The notes beneath the pieces are model-generated. The model was not told where the DNA came from. It did not search any database and saw only the letters and a program-made list of their open reading frames with translations. The position numbers and the translations under genes were made by a program. From an uncultured Acidobacteriia bacterium (GTDB lineage Bacteria > Acidobacteriota > Terriglobia > Bryobacterales > Bryobacteraceae): a stretch of DNA of 64,000 nt. Of the stretch, positions 46,054 through 55,545 are shown one piece after another. Within the stretch, counting starts at the first letter, position 1, and each line of letters begins with the position of its first letter. The stretch is from contig CAIVPR010000041.1 in the NCBI GenBank assembly GCA_903907865.1, positions 1-64,000 of the forward strand, given 5' to 3'.

Positions 46054-47564
46054 TGCACGGACCAGCAAGAGTAGAGGCGATTTGCATCGGCAAGACCTTC
46101 GGACCGGTGCGCGCGCTGGAAGGCGTTAACCTGACGGTTCCATCCGGCACGTTCCACGCGATTGTCGGCGAAAACGGGGCAGGGAAGAGCACGCTCGCAA
46201 AGTGTCTGCTCGGGTTCTACCGGCCCGACGAGGGCGAGGTGCGCTTGGACGGCGTTCCTGTCTCCACGCCCGCCGAGGCCCGCCGCGCCGGACTGGGCAT
46301 GGTTTTCCAGCATTTCACGCTCGCGCCGTCGCTTACCGTGGCCGAGAACCTCGTGCTTGCCCGGACGGACCTGCCCGCCATCCTGAATTGGAAGAAGGAG
46401 AAGGAACGGCTTCGGACCTTCCTCGAACACGCTCCTTTCCAGATCAACCTTGAGGACAGGGTCGAACACCTTGCCGCAGGACAGAAGCAGAAGGTCGAAA
46501 TCCTGAAGCAACTGTATCTGGAGACCCGCGTCCTGATTCTCGACGAGCCCACGTCCGTCCTGACGCCAGCCGAGGCCGACGAGGTGATGACTGTGCTCAA
46601 CGCGCTTGTCCGCAAGGAAGCGCTCAGCGTGATCCTGATCACCCACAAGCTGCGCGAGGTTATGGCCTTCGCCGACGACGTGACGGTGTTGCGAAGGGGC
46701 CGCTGGGTCGCTTCGTGCTCGGTCGGCAGTACGAGCATTCCCGAGATTTCATCGCTGATGGTGGGGAACGCGCCGTTGCGGGAGCAGTCCGCCCGGACGG
46801 ACATGACCGCCGGTGGCGCAGTTCTAGAAATCCAGAATCTGTCCGTGCTGGGCGACCACGGCTTGCCCGCAGTCAAGGATTTGAGCCTGACCCTGAAGGC
46901 CGGTGAGATCCTGGGGATCGCAGGCGTGTCCGGCAACGGGCAGCGCGAATTGGTCCAGGCCATCGGCGGGCAGCGGGACATCGCTAGCGGCGAGGTCCGG
47001 GTCGCCGGAAAGCCGTTCCATGGGACCCGTGCTGATATCCGCGAGTGCGGCGTGTTCACTCTGCCCGAGGAACCGCTGCAAAACGCTACCGTACCCGGAA
47101 TGTCGGTAGCGCAGAACATCGCGCTCCGGACGTTCGACCAGGCCCCGACTGCCAAGCTCGGTTTCCTGTTGGACCGGGGGGCCATCCGCCGCGCCGCGAC
47201 GGCGGCCGTGGAGCGCTTCTCGATCAGGACGCCCTCCATCGACACCCCGATCCGCAACCTCTCGGGCGGTAACGTGCAGCGGGCCGTTTTGGCGAGGGAC
47301 CTTGGGGCGAGGCCACCCAAGATAATGGTAGTGGCGAACCCGTGCTTCGGGCTGGATTTCGCCGCGACCGGCTTTGTGCACAACCAACTGGTGGAACTGC
47401 GCAATGGCGGCGGGTCGGTGCTGCTGGTTAGCGAGGACTTGGACGAGCTGATGAAGATCGCGGACAGGATCGTGGTGATGAGCGACGGACGGATTGCCCA
47501 CGAATCCACGCGGGCCGAGTTGGACCTGGCGGTGGTGGGACGCTACATGGGGGGACATGAGTAA
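46053..47564 (+). CDS. double-domain ABC ATPase
   Basis: The 503 residues carry two ATPase domains. The first has an intact Walker A (GENGAGKST) and Walker B (VLILDEPTS), with LAAGQKQKVEI as signature. The second has GVSGNGQRE and VVANPCFGLD, lacking the Walker A lysine and the usual Walker B acid, with LSGGNVQ as signature. That asymmetry is normal for sugar/nucleoside-type importers. It powers uptake with the two permeases. Start is ATG 46053 with a one-base stop overlap; its 3' end overlaps atzF by 8 bp. Confidence 0.93.
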   Translation: MHGPARVEAICIGKTFGPVRALEGVNLTVPSGTFHAIVGENGAGKSTLAKCLLGFYRPDEGEVRLDGVPVSTPAEARRAGLGMVFQHFTLAPSLTVAENLVLARTDLPAILNWKKEKERLRTFLEHAPFQINLEDRVEHLAAGQKQKVEILKQLYLETRVLILDEPTSVLTPAEADEVMTVLNALVRKEALSVILITHKLREVMAFADDVTVLRRGRWVASCSVGSTSIPEISSLMVGNAPLREQSARTDMTAGGAVLEIQNLSVLGDHGLPAVKDLSLTLKAGEILGIAGVSGNGQRELVQAIGGQRDIASGEVRVAGKPFHGTRADIRECGVFTLPEEPLQNATVPGMSVAQNIALRTFDQAPTAKLGFLLDRGAIRRAATAAVERFSIRTPSIDTPIRNLSGGNVQRAVLARDLGARPPKIMVVANPCFGLDFAATGFVHNQLVELRNGGGSVLLVSEDLDELMKIADRIVVMSDGRIAHESTRAELDLAVVGRYMGGHE

Positions 47565-49344
47565 AGTCGGATCTTTGGCGATCAGCGCGCTTCGGGCGGG
47601 GTATCGCAGTGGCGGGTTGAATCCCGTCGAGGTGGTGGAGGCGGTCTACGAGCGCATCGCTGCACATGCCGATGACGCTGTTTGGATCCATCTGGTCCCC
47701 CGCGAAGAGGCCGTGGCGCGCGCCCGGGCCCTTTCAGACCCCAACTTGCCCCTCTACGGGATTCCCTTCGCCGTCAAGGACAACATCGACGCAGCAGGAA
47801 TTCCCACGACGGCGGCCTGTCCGGCTTTTGCGTACACGCCGGGCCGGAACGCGGAAACGGTCGAGCGGTTGCTGGCTGCGGGTGCGATTCTGATCGGGAA
47901 GACGAATTTGGATCAGTTCGCCACCGGTCTTGTCGGGGTGAGGTCGCCCTACGGGGTTCCGCGAAACGCCATCCATCCGGACTATGTTCCGGGCGGATCG
48001 AGTTCCGGCTCGGCGGTTGCAGTCGCTGCGGGGCTGGTGAGTTTTTCGTTGGGCACGGACACGGCCGGGTCTGGCCGCGTTCCCGCCGCGTTCAATAACA
48101 TCGTCGGGCTGAAACCCACTCGTGGCTACTTCAGCACTCGGGGTGTGGTTCCGGCATGTCGGACGCTCGATTGCGTCTCGGTGTTTGCGCTGACTTGCGA
48201 CGACGCGGGGGCGGTGGGTGCCATCCTGACCGGATTTGACGCCGAGGATGCCTTCAGTCGGCGCGAAGCGTCGCCGGTCGCAATGGCGATCGAATCGGCC
48301 AAGGGATTCCGTTTCGGTGTTCCGGACCGGGCGTCCCTCGAATTCTTCGGCGATACCGAGACTCCGGCGTTGTTCGAGCAGGCGGTCCGCGATCTGAAGG
48401 AGTTGGGCGGGACCGAGGTGTCAATCGACTTCACACCGCTGCGGGAGACGGCGGCCCTGCTGTACCAAGGGCCGTGGGTCGCGGAACGGATGGCGGCGTT
48501 GAAGCCGTTCATGGCCGAACACGCGGCCGACATGCATCCCGTGACACGAGCCATTGTGGAGGGCGCGAACCGGTTCTCGGCTACCGACGCTTTCGAGGCA
48601 ACGTACCGGCTGGCGGAATTGAGGCGGCAGGTTGAGCCGATGTGGGTCGGGGTGGACGTGGTGCTGCTCCCGACCGCTGGCACGTGCTTTACTTTGGCGC
48701 AGTTGGCGGCTGAGCCTGTCGCCCGCAACACGGACCTCGGGTACTATACGAACTTCCTCAACCTATTAGATATGTGCGCGACCGCCGTGCCCTCCGGCTT
48801 CTGCACAAACGGGGTCCCGTTCGGTGTGACGCTGGCGGCACCGGCGGGTCGTGACGGGTTTGTGCTGGGTATCGCCGGCCGTTTGCACCGCATCCGGCCC
48901 GTCCCGATGGGCGCAACCGGCATTCCGGTTCCGGTCTCAAGGGCGGTGGACGGGGAAGTCGCGGTCGCCGTGGTCGGAGCGCACTTGCGGGGACTGCCGT
49001 TGAACCGTGAACTTCTGGAAGGCGGCGCGGTCTTCCTTCGGCAATGCCGGACCGCTCCGATCTACAAGTTCTACGAACTACCCGGGGCGGTCCCGAGAAA
49101 GCCGGGCTTGATCCGGCAGACCGAGGGCGGCACCGCCATCGAGGTCGAAGTTTGGCGCATGCCAGCGGCGCAATTCGGGGCGTTTGTGGCTCGAATTCCG
49201 GCCCCTCTAGGCATCGGAACCTTGGTGTTGGAGACGGGTGAATCGGTCAAGGGCTTCCTCGCCGAGCCAGCCGCCTGCGAAGGTGCAAGGGATATTTCGG
49301 AGTTCGGGGGTTGGCGGCAGTACTTGGCGGGCGGGTCCAAGTAG
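47557..49344 (+). CDS. atzF: allophanate hydrolase, AtzF type
   Basis: The 595-residue enzyme has an amidase domain with K74 in FAVKDNIDAAG, cis-Ser in GGSSSGS (about 148) and nucleophile S172 in TDTAGSGRVP. It ends with the specific C-terminal domain of allophanate hydrolases (about 440-595; AVVGAHLRGLPLNREL, YKFYELPG, KPGLIR). The reaction is allophanate to two ammonia and two CO2. Its length matches AtzF (about 605). Position at the end of the operon makes it the terminal step of the proposed pathway. No urea carboxylase gene adjoins, so the allophanate likely comes from AtzE/AtzH products. Confidence 0.93.
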   Translation: MSKVGSLAISALRAGYRSGGLNPVEVVEAVYERIAAHADDAVWIHLVPREEAVARARALSDPNLPLYGIPFAVKDNIDAAGIPTTAACPAFAYTPGRNAETVERLLAAGAILIGKTNLDQFATGLVGVRSPYGVPRNAIHPDYVPGGSSSGSAVAVAAGLVSFSLGTDTAGSGRVPAAFNNIVGLKPTRGYFSTRGVVPACRTLDCVSVFALTCDDAGAVGAILTGFDAEDAFSRREASPVAMAIESAKGFRFGVPDRASLEFFGDTETPALFEQAVRDLKELGGTEVSIDFTPLRETAALLYQGPWVAERMAALKPFMAEHAADMHPVTRAIVEGANRFSATDAFEATYRLAELRRQVEPMWVGVDVVLLPTAGTCFTLAQLAAEPVARNTDLGYYTNFLNLLDMCATAVPSGFCTNGVPFGVTLAAPAGRDGFVLGIAGRLHRIRPVPMGATGIPVPVSRAVDGEVAVAVVGAHLRGLPLNRELLEGGAVFLRQCRTAPIYKFYELPGAVPRKPGLIRQTEGGTAIEVEVWRMPAAQFGAFVARIPAPLGIGTLVLETGESVKGFLAEPAACEGARDISEFGGWRQYLAGGSK

Positions 49345-49428
49345 GACCCCAGGAATCCTACAGTTAACGCTTCAGGAGTTGGCCCTCGAAGCTTGATAAG
49401 ATACGCAGTAGGATACGACGACCCAGCC

Positions 49429-50775
49429 ATGAAGCCTCAGGCCCCTTTCCATACTCCGGTTCCCAGGCGGGATGCCATCCGCGTCGGCTTCTGCGCGGCG
49501 CTTGGCCTCGGCATCCCCGACATTCTCCGCTTCGAGGCCCAGGCTGCGACCATCGCGCCAGGTGCGTTCACAGAAGGCAAGGCCAAGTCCGTCATCCACC
49601 TCCACCTGCCCGGCGGCATGTCCCACCAGGAATCTTGGGACCCCAAGCCCGAAGCTCCCGGCGAATACCGGGGGGCACTCGGCGTGGTCAAGACCAAGGG
49701 CGGGGAGGTCTTCAGCGAAAACTTCGTCAAGCTCGCCAAGGTGGCCGACAAGATCAACGTCATCCGCTCCATTGTTGGCAAGATCCCCGACCACCAGCTC
49801 GCCACCTACCAGGTTTTCACCGCCTACACTCCCACCACCGTCCTCGACTACCCCCAAATGGGCGCGGTGGTATCCCACCTGTTCGGCGGGCGCAATGGAC
49901 TTCCGCCTTATGTCGTGATACCCCGCCTGAGCGGCTACGAGGGCGGCACCGGCTTCCTCAGTTCCAAATACGGAGCCTTCCAGCTCAACGCCGACCCCGG
50001 GGCCAACGGCGTCTTCAAGATCCGCGACTTCTCCATCCCCAACGGCGTCTCCCTCGAACAGTTCGAGCGCCGCAAGACGGCCCGCGACATCGTCGAGCAG
50101 CACATGCGGCACCTTGAGGCCGATCCCGACAAACTCAACACGATGGACGAGTTCAACAAGAGCGCCTACTCGCTGCTCACCAGCGAGAAGTCGCGCAAGG
50201 CGTTCTCGCTCGATGGCGAGACGGATGCGACCCGCGAACTCTACGGCAAGGGCCTGAAGCTCAAGAACGGCCAGCCCGCCGCCATCGCCGAACGCCTGCT
50301 GCTGGCGCGCCGTCTGGTGGAAGCTGGCGTCCGCTTCGTCACTGTCAGCTACGGCTCGTGGGACGCCCACACGGCGATCAAGGATATCTCGAACGACCAG
50401 ATGCCCGCGTTGGACCAGGCGATTGCCGGACTGGTCACCGACCTCGACCAGCGAGGCATGCTCGACAGCACGCTTGTCATGGTGACCACCGAGTTCGGCC
50501 GCACCCCCAAGATCAACGCTGGCAACGGCCGCGACCACTGGGCCCGCTGCTACTCGATGTTGCTGGCTGGTGGCGGCACCACCCGCGGCCAGATCTACGG
50601 AGCCTCGGATTCGACCGCAGCCGAGCCCGCCCGCGACGCCGTCCCGGTTGAGGACTACCTCGCGACCGCCTACCGCCAACTGGGCATCGATTCGACCCAG
50701 AAGCTGATGGCCATGGGCGCCCGCCCCGTCGAAATCGGTGGCGGTGGCAAAGTAGTCACCTCCCTCCTGAGCTAA
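49429..50775 (+). CDS. DUF1501 exported protein, Tat signal
   Basis: This 448-residue DUF1501 (sulfatase-like alkaline phosphatase-superfamily fold) protein has an N-terminal PRRDAIRVGFCAALGLG twin-arginine signal. LHLPGGMSHQESWDPK opens the fold, and metal-binding sequence around TTEFGRTPK and NGRDHWARCY follows. DUF1501 genes usually sit with PSCyt/DUF1549-DUF1553 genes, as here. I chose ATG 49429; a TTG at 49393 lies upstream. It begins the four-gene exported cluster running to 56967. Confidence 0.85.
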   Translation: MKPQAPFHTPVPRRDAIRVGFCAALGLGIPDILRFEAQAATIAPGAFTEGKAKSVIHLHLPGGMSHQESWDPKPEAPGEYRGALGVVKTKGGEVFSENFVKLAKVADKINVIRSIVGKIPDHQLATYQVFTAYTPTTVLDYPQMGAVVSHLFGGRNGLPPYVVIPRLSGYEGGTGFLSSKYGAFQLNADPGANGVFKIRDFSIPNGVSLEQFERRKTARDIVEQHMRHLEADPDKLNTMDEFNKSAYSLLTSEKSRKAFSLDGETDATRELYGKGLKLKNGQPAAIAERLLLARRLVEAGVRFVTVSYGSWDAHTAIKDISNDQMPALDQAIAGLVTDLDQRGMLDSTLVMVTTEFGRTPKINAGNGRDHWARCYSMLLAGGGTTRGQIYGASDSTAAEPARDAVPVEDYLATAYRQLGIDSTQKLMAMGARPVEIGGGGKVVTSLLS

Positions 50776-50795
50776 ACCATACTTGGAGCCAGCTT

Positions 50796-53264
50796 TTGCG
50801 ACGCCCAACATTTAACCGCACACTGCGATTCCTCGTCCTGCTCGGGTCGGCCACACTCCCCGCCATGGCCCAACCCATGGTGCACCATATCGAGTACGTC
50901 ACCCCCCGAGCCGCCCAGCAGGGCACCACGGTGGACGTCACCCTCGAAGGCACGTATATTAAGGATGCCCGCGAAGTCGTTTTCTTCGAGCCCGGCATCC
51001 GCTGCATCGGCATCACCCCGCTCCCGTCGCTCCCGAAACCCCGCAACACCATCCACTCCGGCTACGTGCAGGACATGGTGCAACTCCGCTTCGAGATCGC
51101 CAAGGATGCACCGGTCGGCCTCCATACCTTCAAGGTCCGCACCGACACCGAGCTCACCACCCTCACGAGCTTCGCGGTGACCAAGTTCCCGGTCGTCATG
51201 GAGGGCGAAGAGAAACCCGGCCTGAACGACACCCTCAAGACAGCCAAGCCCGTCGCACCCAACACCTCCGTCCTCGGGCGGATGGATTCCGGCGCGGTCG
51301 GCGACATCGACATTTACCGCGTTCCCGGCAAGGCGGGCCAGCATCTGTCCGTCGAAATCGACGCCGTCCGGCTCTCGGAGCACTTCTACGGCGGTTCCGA
51401 ATACGACTTGGCGGCCCGTATCCTCGACCCCGACGGCCACGAACTTGCAGCCAACGACGACAGCGCGCTCCACCTCCAGGACCCCATCGTCTCCGCCATA
51501 CTGCCCCGCGACGGCGACTATTTCGTCGAAGTCAAACAGCGCATCTTCAACCCCGGCGCCAATCTCTACTACCTAGCCCACATCGGGACCAACCGCCGTC
51601 CGCTGGCGGCGTACCCAGCCGGTGGGCCCGCTGGACAGCCCCTCACCACCACGCTTCTAGGCGACCCCGCCGGTCCCGTCACCAAGACCGTCCAACTCCC
51701 AGCCAAAGGTACCGATTTCGACTTCTTTGACGACGCCCCGTCCCCGCTCCCGATGCGGGTCAGCCCGTACGCCAACGTTCTGGAAAACGGCGGACAGACA
51801 AAAGTTCCCGCCCTACCGGCGGCACTGAACGGCATCATTTCTACCCCGGGCAAGACCGATACCTTCCGGGTCTCGGTCAAGAAGGGCCAACGCTGGCGTG
51901 TCGAGGTTTTCGCGCGCTCCCTCGGTTCGCCGCTCGACGCGCGCCTCGTGATCCGCAAGGCGGGCGACGAGAAGATCGAGGTCGAAGGCGACGATGCCAC
52001 GCTTGCCGCCCGCGGGCTCTATGCAATGTCGGCCCAGCTCCAGCGCCCCGAGCAAATGGACCCGGCCTTCGTCTGGGAGCCCAAGTCCGATGGCGAATAC
52101 GTCCTCTCGATGACCGACATGCGCGGTTTCGCTAGCCCGACCTCGGTCTACCGGGTCGAGATCGAGCCCGTCCGCGACGAAATCAGCACGTTCTTCCAGG
52201 CCAAGGTCACCGACAGCGTGGAAACGCCGCGCCTGACCAGCATCGCCATTCCGCGCGGCAACCGTTGGACGGTCACGGTCAGCCTCGCCGAAGGCTTGGG
52301 CAACCGGTTCAAGGGCGAGTTGGAACTGGTGGCGGAGGGGCTCCCGAAGGGGGTCCGCATGGTCGCCCCGAAGATTCCCGCAGGGGCCAAACAGGCACAG
52401 GCGGAGTTCATCGCCGACGCCGACACGCCGCCCCAGACGGCGCTTGTCAGCTTGGCGGTGCGCCCGACCGACAAATCGCAAGCGCAACTGGTCAGCTACA
52501 CCCAGCAGTCGTTCCCGTTCCTGAACCATTCCGGCGGACACGCGTGGCACGCCATTGTCCTCGACAAATACGCGCTCGCGGTTACCGAGCCAGCCCCGTT
52601 CTCGTTCGAGGTCGAAGCCCCGCAACTTCCCATCTCGAAAAACGGCCAACTGGCCCTCAACGTCAAGGTGAAGCGCGAGCCCGGGTTCAACGGTCCTGTG
52701 GAATTCCAGTGCGACTACATGCCGCCGGGCGTCCAGTGCGAGCCGACCGTAACCATCCCGGAAGGCAAATCGGAATCCGTGATGCACCTCACGGCTGACA
52801 CCAACGTGAAACCGGGCACTTGGCCACTGTCGATGACCGCCAACACCACCGGTGGATCGTATTACATTGGCGGGGGCCGGATCCGCGCGGCGGCGGATTT
52901 CGTCAACCTGAACGTCGCCGACCCCTATGTGGAGTTGAAGAACAAGCCCGCTTCCGTTCGCCGACGCGGCCAATCCCGTGTGACTTGGGACGTGGACAAC
53001 AAGAAACCGTTCGACGGCGAGGCCGACGCGGTCCTGCTGGGGTTGCCGAAGGGCGTGTCCGTCGTGGGCAAGCCGCATCTGAAGTCGGGCGACAAGACCC
53101 TCGTGTTCGACATCGCGGCGACCGACGACGCGCTGCTCGGGCGCTACACCGAGGTCACGTGCGAAGTCATCTTCAAGCAAGGCGGGCAGGAGATCCGCCA
53201 GCGAAGCGGCAAGGGAATCCTGCGCGTAGACCCGGCCCTGACCGCCACGGCAACCAAGGAATAA
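50796..53264 (+). CDS. large exported beta-sandwich protein with PPC-like domains
   Basis: TTG 50796 follows TTGGAGCC and starts a signal peptide (LRFLVLLGSATLPAMAQ). The 822 residues are all beta-type. An Ig/IPT-like opening (YVTPRAAQQGTTVDVTLEG) is followed by two pre-peptidase C-terminal (PPC-like) stretches (GDIDIYRVPGKAGQHLSVEID, and TDTFRVSVKKGQRWRVEV) and several sandwich domains. No catalytic motif is seen. It lies between DUF1501 and PSCyt genes, a common planctomycete and acidobacterial context. Confidence 0.8.
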   Translation: MRRPTFNRTLRFLVLLGSATLPAMAQPMVHHIEYVTPRAAQQGTTVDVTLEGTYIKDAREVVFFEPGIRCIGITPLPSLPKPRNTIHSGYVQDMVQLRFEIAKDAPVGLHTFKVRTDTELTTLTSFAVTKFPVVMEGEEKPGLNDTLKTAKPVAPNTSVLGRMDSGAVGDIDIYRVPGKAGQHLSVEIDAVRLSEHFYGGSEYDLAARILDPDGHELAANDDSALHLQDPIVSAILPRDGDYFVEVKQRIFNPGANLYYLAHIGTNRRPLAAYPAGGPAGQPLTTTLLGDPAGPVTKTVQLPAKGTDFDFFDDAPSPLPMRVSPYANVLENGGQTKVPALPAALNGIISTPGKTDTFRVSVKKGQRWRVEVFARSLGSPLDARLVIRKAGDEKIEVEGDDATLAARGLYAMSAQLQRPEQMDPAFVWEPKSDGEYVLSMTDMRGFASPTSVYRVEIEPVRDEISTFFQAKVTDSVETPRLTSIAIPRGNRWTVTVSLAEGLGNRFKGELELVAEGLPKGVRMVAPKIPAGAKQAQAEFIADADTPPQTALVSLAVRPTDKSQAQLVSYTQQSFPFLNHSGGHAWHAIVLDKYALAVTEPAPFSFEVEAPQLPISKNGQLALNVKVKREPGFNGPVEFQCDYMPPGVQCEPTVTIPEGKSESVMHLTADTNVKPGTWPLSMTANTTGGSYYIGGGRIRAAADFVNLNVADPYVELKNKPASVRRRGQSRVTWDVDNKKPFDGEADAVLLGLPKGVSVVGKPHLKSGDKTLVFDIAATDDALLGRYTEVTCEVIFKQGGQEIRQRSGKGILRVDPALTATATKE

Positions 53265-53267
53265 CCC

Positions 53268-55541
53268 ATGTTTTATCGCCCCGCGTTTCTAGCCTTGGCT
53301 TTCGCCCTCCCGCTCCTGCAGGCCGCGACCCCTGCTGCCACCAACGCACCGCTGAAGCCGAAGACGCCGGCCATCCCGGAAGTCCCCTCGTTCCGCCGCG
53401 ACGTCATGCCCGTCTTCTTCCGTTCCGGTTGCAACCAAGGCACCTGCCACGGTTCCGCACGCGGCAAGGACGGGTTCATGCTCTCGCTCTTCGGCTACGA
53501 CCCCAAGGGCGACTACTACCGCATAACCCAGGAATACGTAGGACGCCGCGTCAACGTCGCCGCCCCGGACGACAGCCTGATCCTCCTCAAGGCGCAGGGC
53601 AAGGTGCCGCACACTGGCGGCCGACTCTTTACCAAGGACTCCGTCTACTACCAGATCCTGCTCAAATGGATCGAGGCCGGGGCTCCCGACGACGAGGGCA
53701 CGGTCCCTGTCCCCGTCGAGATCACCTTGTCGCCGGATCACATGGTGTTCAAGGCCCCGACCCCGGCGCAGAAGCTCAAACCGACCCAGCAAATGAAGGT
53801 GACCGCCCGATATTCGGACGGCACCATGCGTGACGTGACCGACTTCGCGCTCTTCTCCGTCAACAACCCGGCTACCGCTACCATCAACAAAACAGGACTC
53901 TTAACTCCGGGTGGCAAGGGCGACGGCTTTGTTTTTGCGCGCTTCAGCCGCTTTACTATCGGCTCGGAAATCATCGTTCTTCCCCCCAACGACACCACGT
54001 ACCGCTGGACCAACCCGCCCGCCAACAACGAGTTTGACCGCATCGTCTACGACCGGCTCCAGAAGCTGCGCCTCCTCCCGTCGCAACTCTGCGACGACGA
54101 GACTTTCCTGCGCCGCGCCACCCTCGATCTTGCGGGAACCCTTCCTTCGGTCGCCGAATACCGCGCCTTCATGGCCGACAACGCTCCCAACAAGCGCGAG
54201 AAGCTGGTCGACCGCCTGATCGCCAGCGACGGCTTCACCGACGTCTGGACCGACCTCTGGTCCGAAATGCTGCGCGTCAAGGGCGGCGGTTACGCCCCGA
54301 CCGGCACCGATGTCAAGGCGGCCGCCGCGTACCACGATTGGATCCGCAACCAGATCGCCCACAACCGGCCCCTCAACGAATTCGTCGCTGACCAGATCAA
54401 GGGCACCGGCAGCAACCTCACCGACGGCCCGGCGAACCTGTACACGATGCTGGTCCACAGCACCAAGTTCACCCCGAAGGCTTTCGCGTCGGACTTCTCG
54501 CAGGTCTTCCTTGGTCTACGTATCCAGTGCGCCGAGTGCCATAACCACCCGTTCGACCGCTGGACGCAGGACGACTACTATGGGTGGGTCAGTTTTTTCA
54601 ACGGCTTGAAGCGCAAACAGGGGGCGGAGCCGCGCGAGTTCTACATCTACAATGACCCGTCGGCGGAACCGGCCAAGCACTTGGTCGACAACCGGCCGAT
54701 GCCCGCCACCGTGCTCGGCGGCGAGGCCCCGGTCGCGAAGGGCGTCGATCCCCGAGAAGCCTTGGCCGACTGGTTGACCTCGCCGAAGAACGACCTGTTC
54801 ACACACAACCTCGCCAACCGCATCTGGGCACAATACATGGGACGCGGACTGGTGGAGCCGGTCGACGACATGCGGATCAGCAATCCGCCCGCGAACAAGG
54901 CGTTGCTCGACGCCTTGGCCGCGCATTTGGCGTCGAACGGCTTCAACCTGCGTGCGCTGGTCAAGGAGATTTGCATGTCGCGCGTCTACCAGCTTTCGGC
55001 CAAGCCCAACGGGACCAATGCCGACGATACCCGACAGTCGTCGAGGGCCCAGCTTCGCCGCTTGCGAGCCGATGTCCTGCTGGACGCTATCGTCAAGGCG
55101 ACCGATGGCGACCGGACGTTTAACCTGTTCCCGAAGGGGATCAAGGCGATCGAGCACTACCCGCGGACCACCGGTGATACCAACGGCAACACGTTCACCG
55201 ATCCGTTTTTCCAGACTTTCGGACGTTCCGACCGGTCCACCGTCTCCGCCAGCGATACCCGCTTGGAGCCCACCCTTTCGCAAACGCTCCACTTCATCGC
55301 GGGCGACACTTTGCAGGACCAGATCACGAAGGGCAAGGTGGTTCCGAATCTCCTCGCGGCCAAGATATCCCCGGCAGAGATCGTCGAGGAACTCTATATC
55401 CGGGTCCTCTCCCGCAAGCCCGACGCCGACGAGGGCAAGGCGATGCTGGCGCTCGCCAAACAGGCGCCTGCCGACCGCAAGACATATGAGGACATCTTCT
55501 GGAGCCTGATTGACTCCACCGAGTTCCTCTTCAACCACTAA
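53268..55541 (+). CDS. PSCyt/DUF1549-DUF1553 protein with Big_2-like domain
   Basis: After a signal peptide (AFLALAFALPLLQAA) comes a haem-like motif (GCNQGTCHG) of the PSCyt type. A Big_2-like domain follows (VTARYSDGTMRDVTDFALFS), then the DUF1549 and DUF1553 blocks (NEFDRIVYDRLQKLRLLPS, IQCAECHNHPFDRWTQDDYYG). The CAECH and HPFDRW motifs are the family hallmark. The 757 residues are typical. It starts 3 bp after the preceding stop, so co-translation is likely. Function of the family is not established biochemically. Confidence 0.88.
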   Translation: MFYRPAFLALAFALPLLQAATPAATNAPLKPKTPAIPEVPSFRRDVMPVFFRSGCNQGTCHGSARGKDGFMLSLFGYDPKGDYYRITQEYVGRRVNVAAPDDSLILLKAQGKVPHTGGRLFTKDSVYYQILLKWIEAGAPDDEGTVPVPVEITLSPDHMVFKAPTPAQKLKPTQQMKVTARYSDGTMRDVTDFALFSVNNPATATINKTGLLTPGGKGDGFVFARFSRFTIGSEIIVLPPNDTTYRWTNPPANNEFDRIVYDRLQKLRLLPSQLCDDETFLRRATLDLAGTLPSVAEYRAFMADNAPNKREKLVDRLIASDGFTDVWTDLWSEMLRVKGGGYAPTGTDVKAAAAYHDWIRNQIAHNRPLNEFVADQIKGTGSNLTDGPANLYTMLVHSTKFTPKAFASDFSQVFLGLRIQCAECHNHPFDRWTQDDYYGWVSFFNGLKRKQGAEPREFYIYNDPSAEPAKHLVDNRPMPATVLGGEAPVAKGVDPREALADWLTSPKNDLFTHNLANRIWAQYMGRGLVEPVDDMRISNPPANKALLDALAAHLASNGFNLRALVKEICMSRVYQLSAKPNGTNADDTRQSSRAQLRRLRADVLLDAIVKATDGDRTFNLFPKGIKAIEHYPRTTGDTNGNTFTDPFFQTFGRSDRSTVSASDTRLEPTLSQTLHFIAGDTLQDQITKGKVVPNLLAAKISPAEIVEELYIRVLSRKPDADEGKAMLALAKQAPADRKTYEDIFWSLIDSTEFLFNH

Positions 55542-55545
55542 CCCC

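Noticed and set aside
38275-49344. Assignment of the operon to oxalurate use (HpxWXYZ)
   Set aside because: HpxW (oxamate amidohydrolase) is absent, while an AtzF-type allophanate hydrolase is present; the carboxybiuret route fits better but is not proven.
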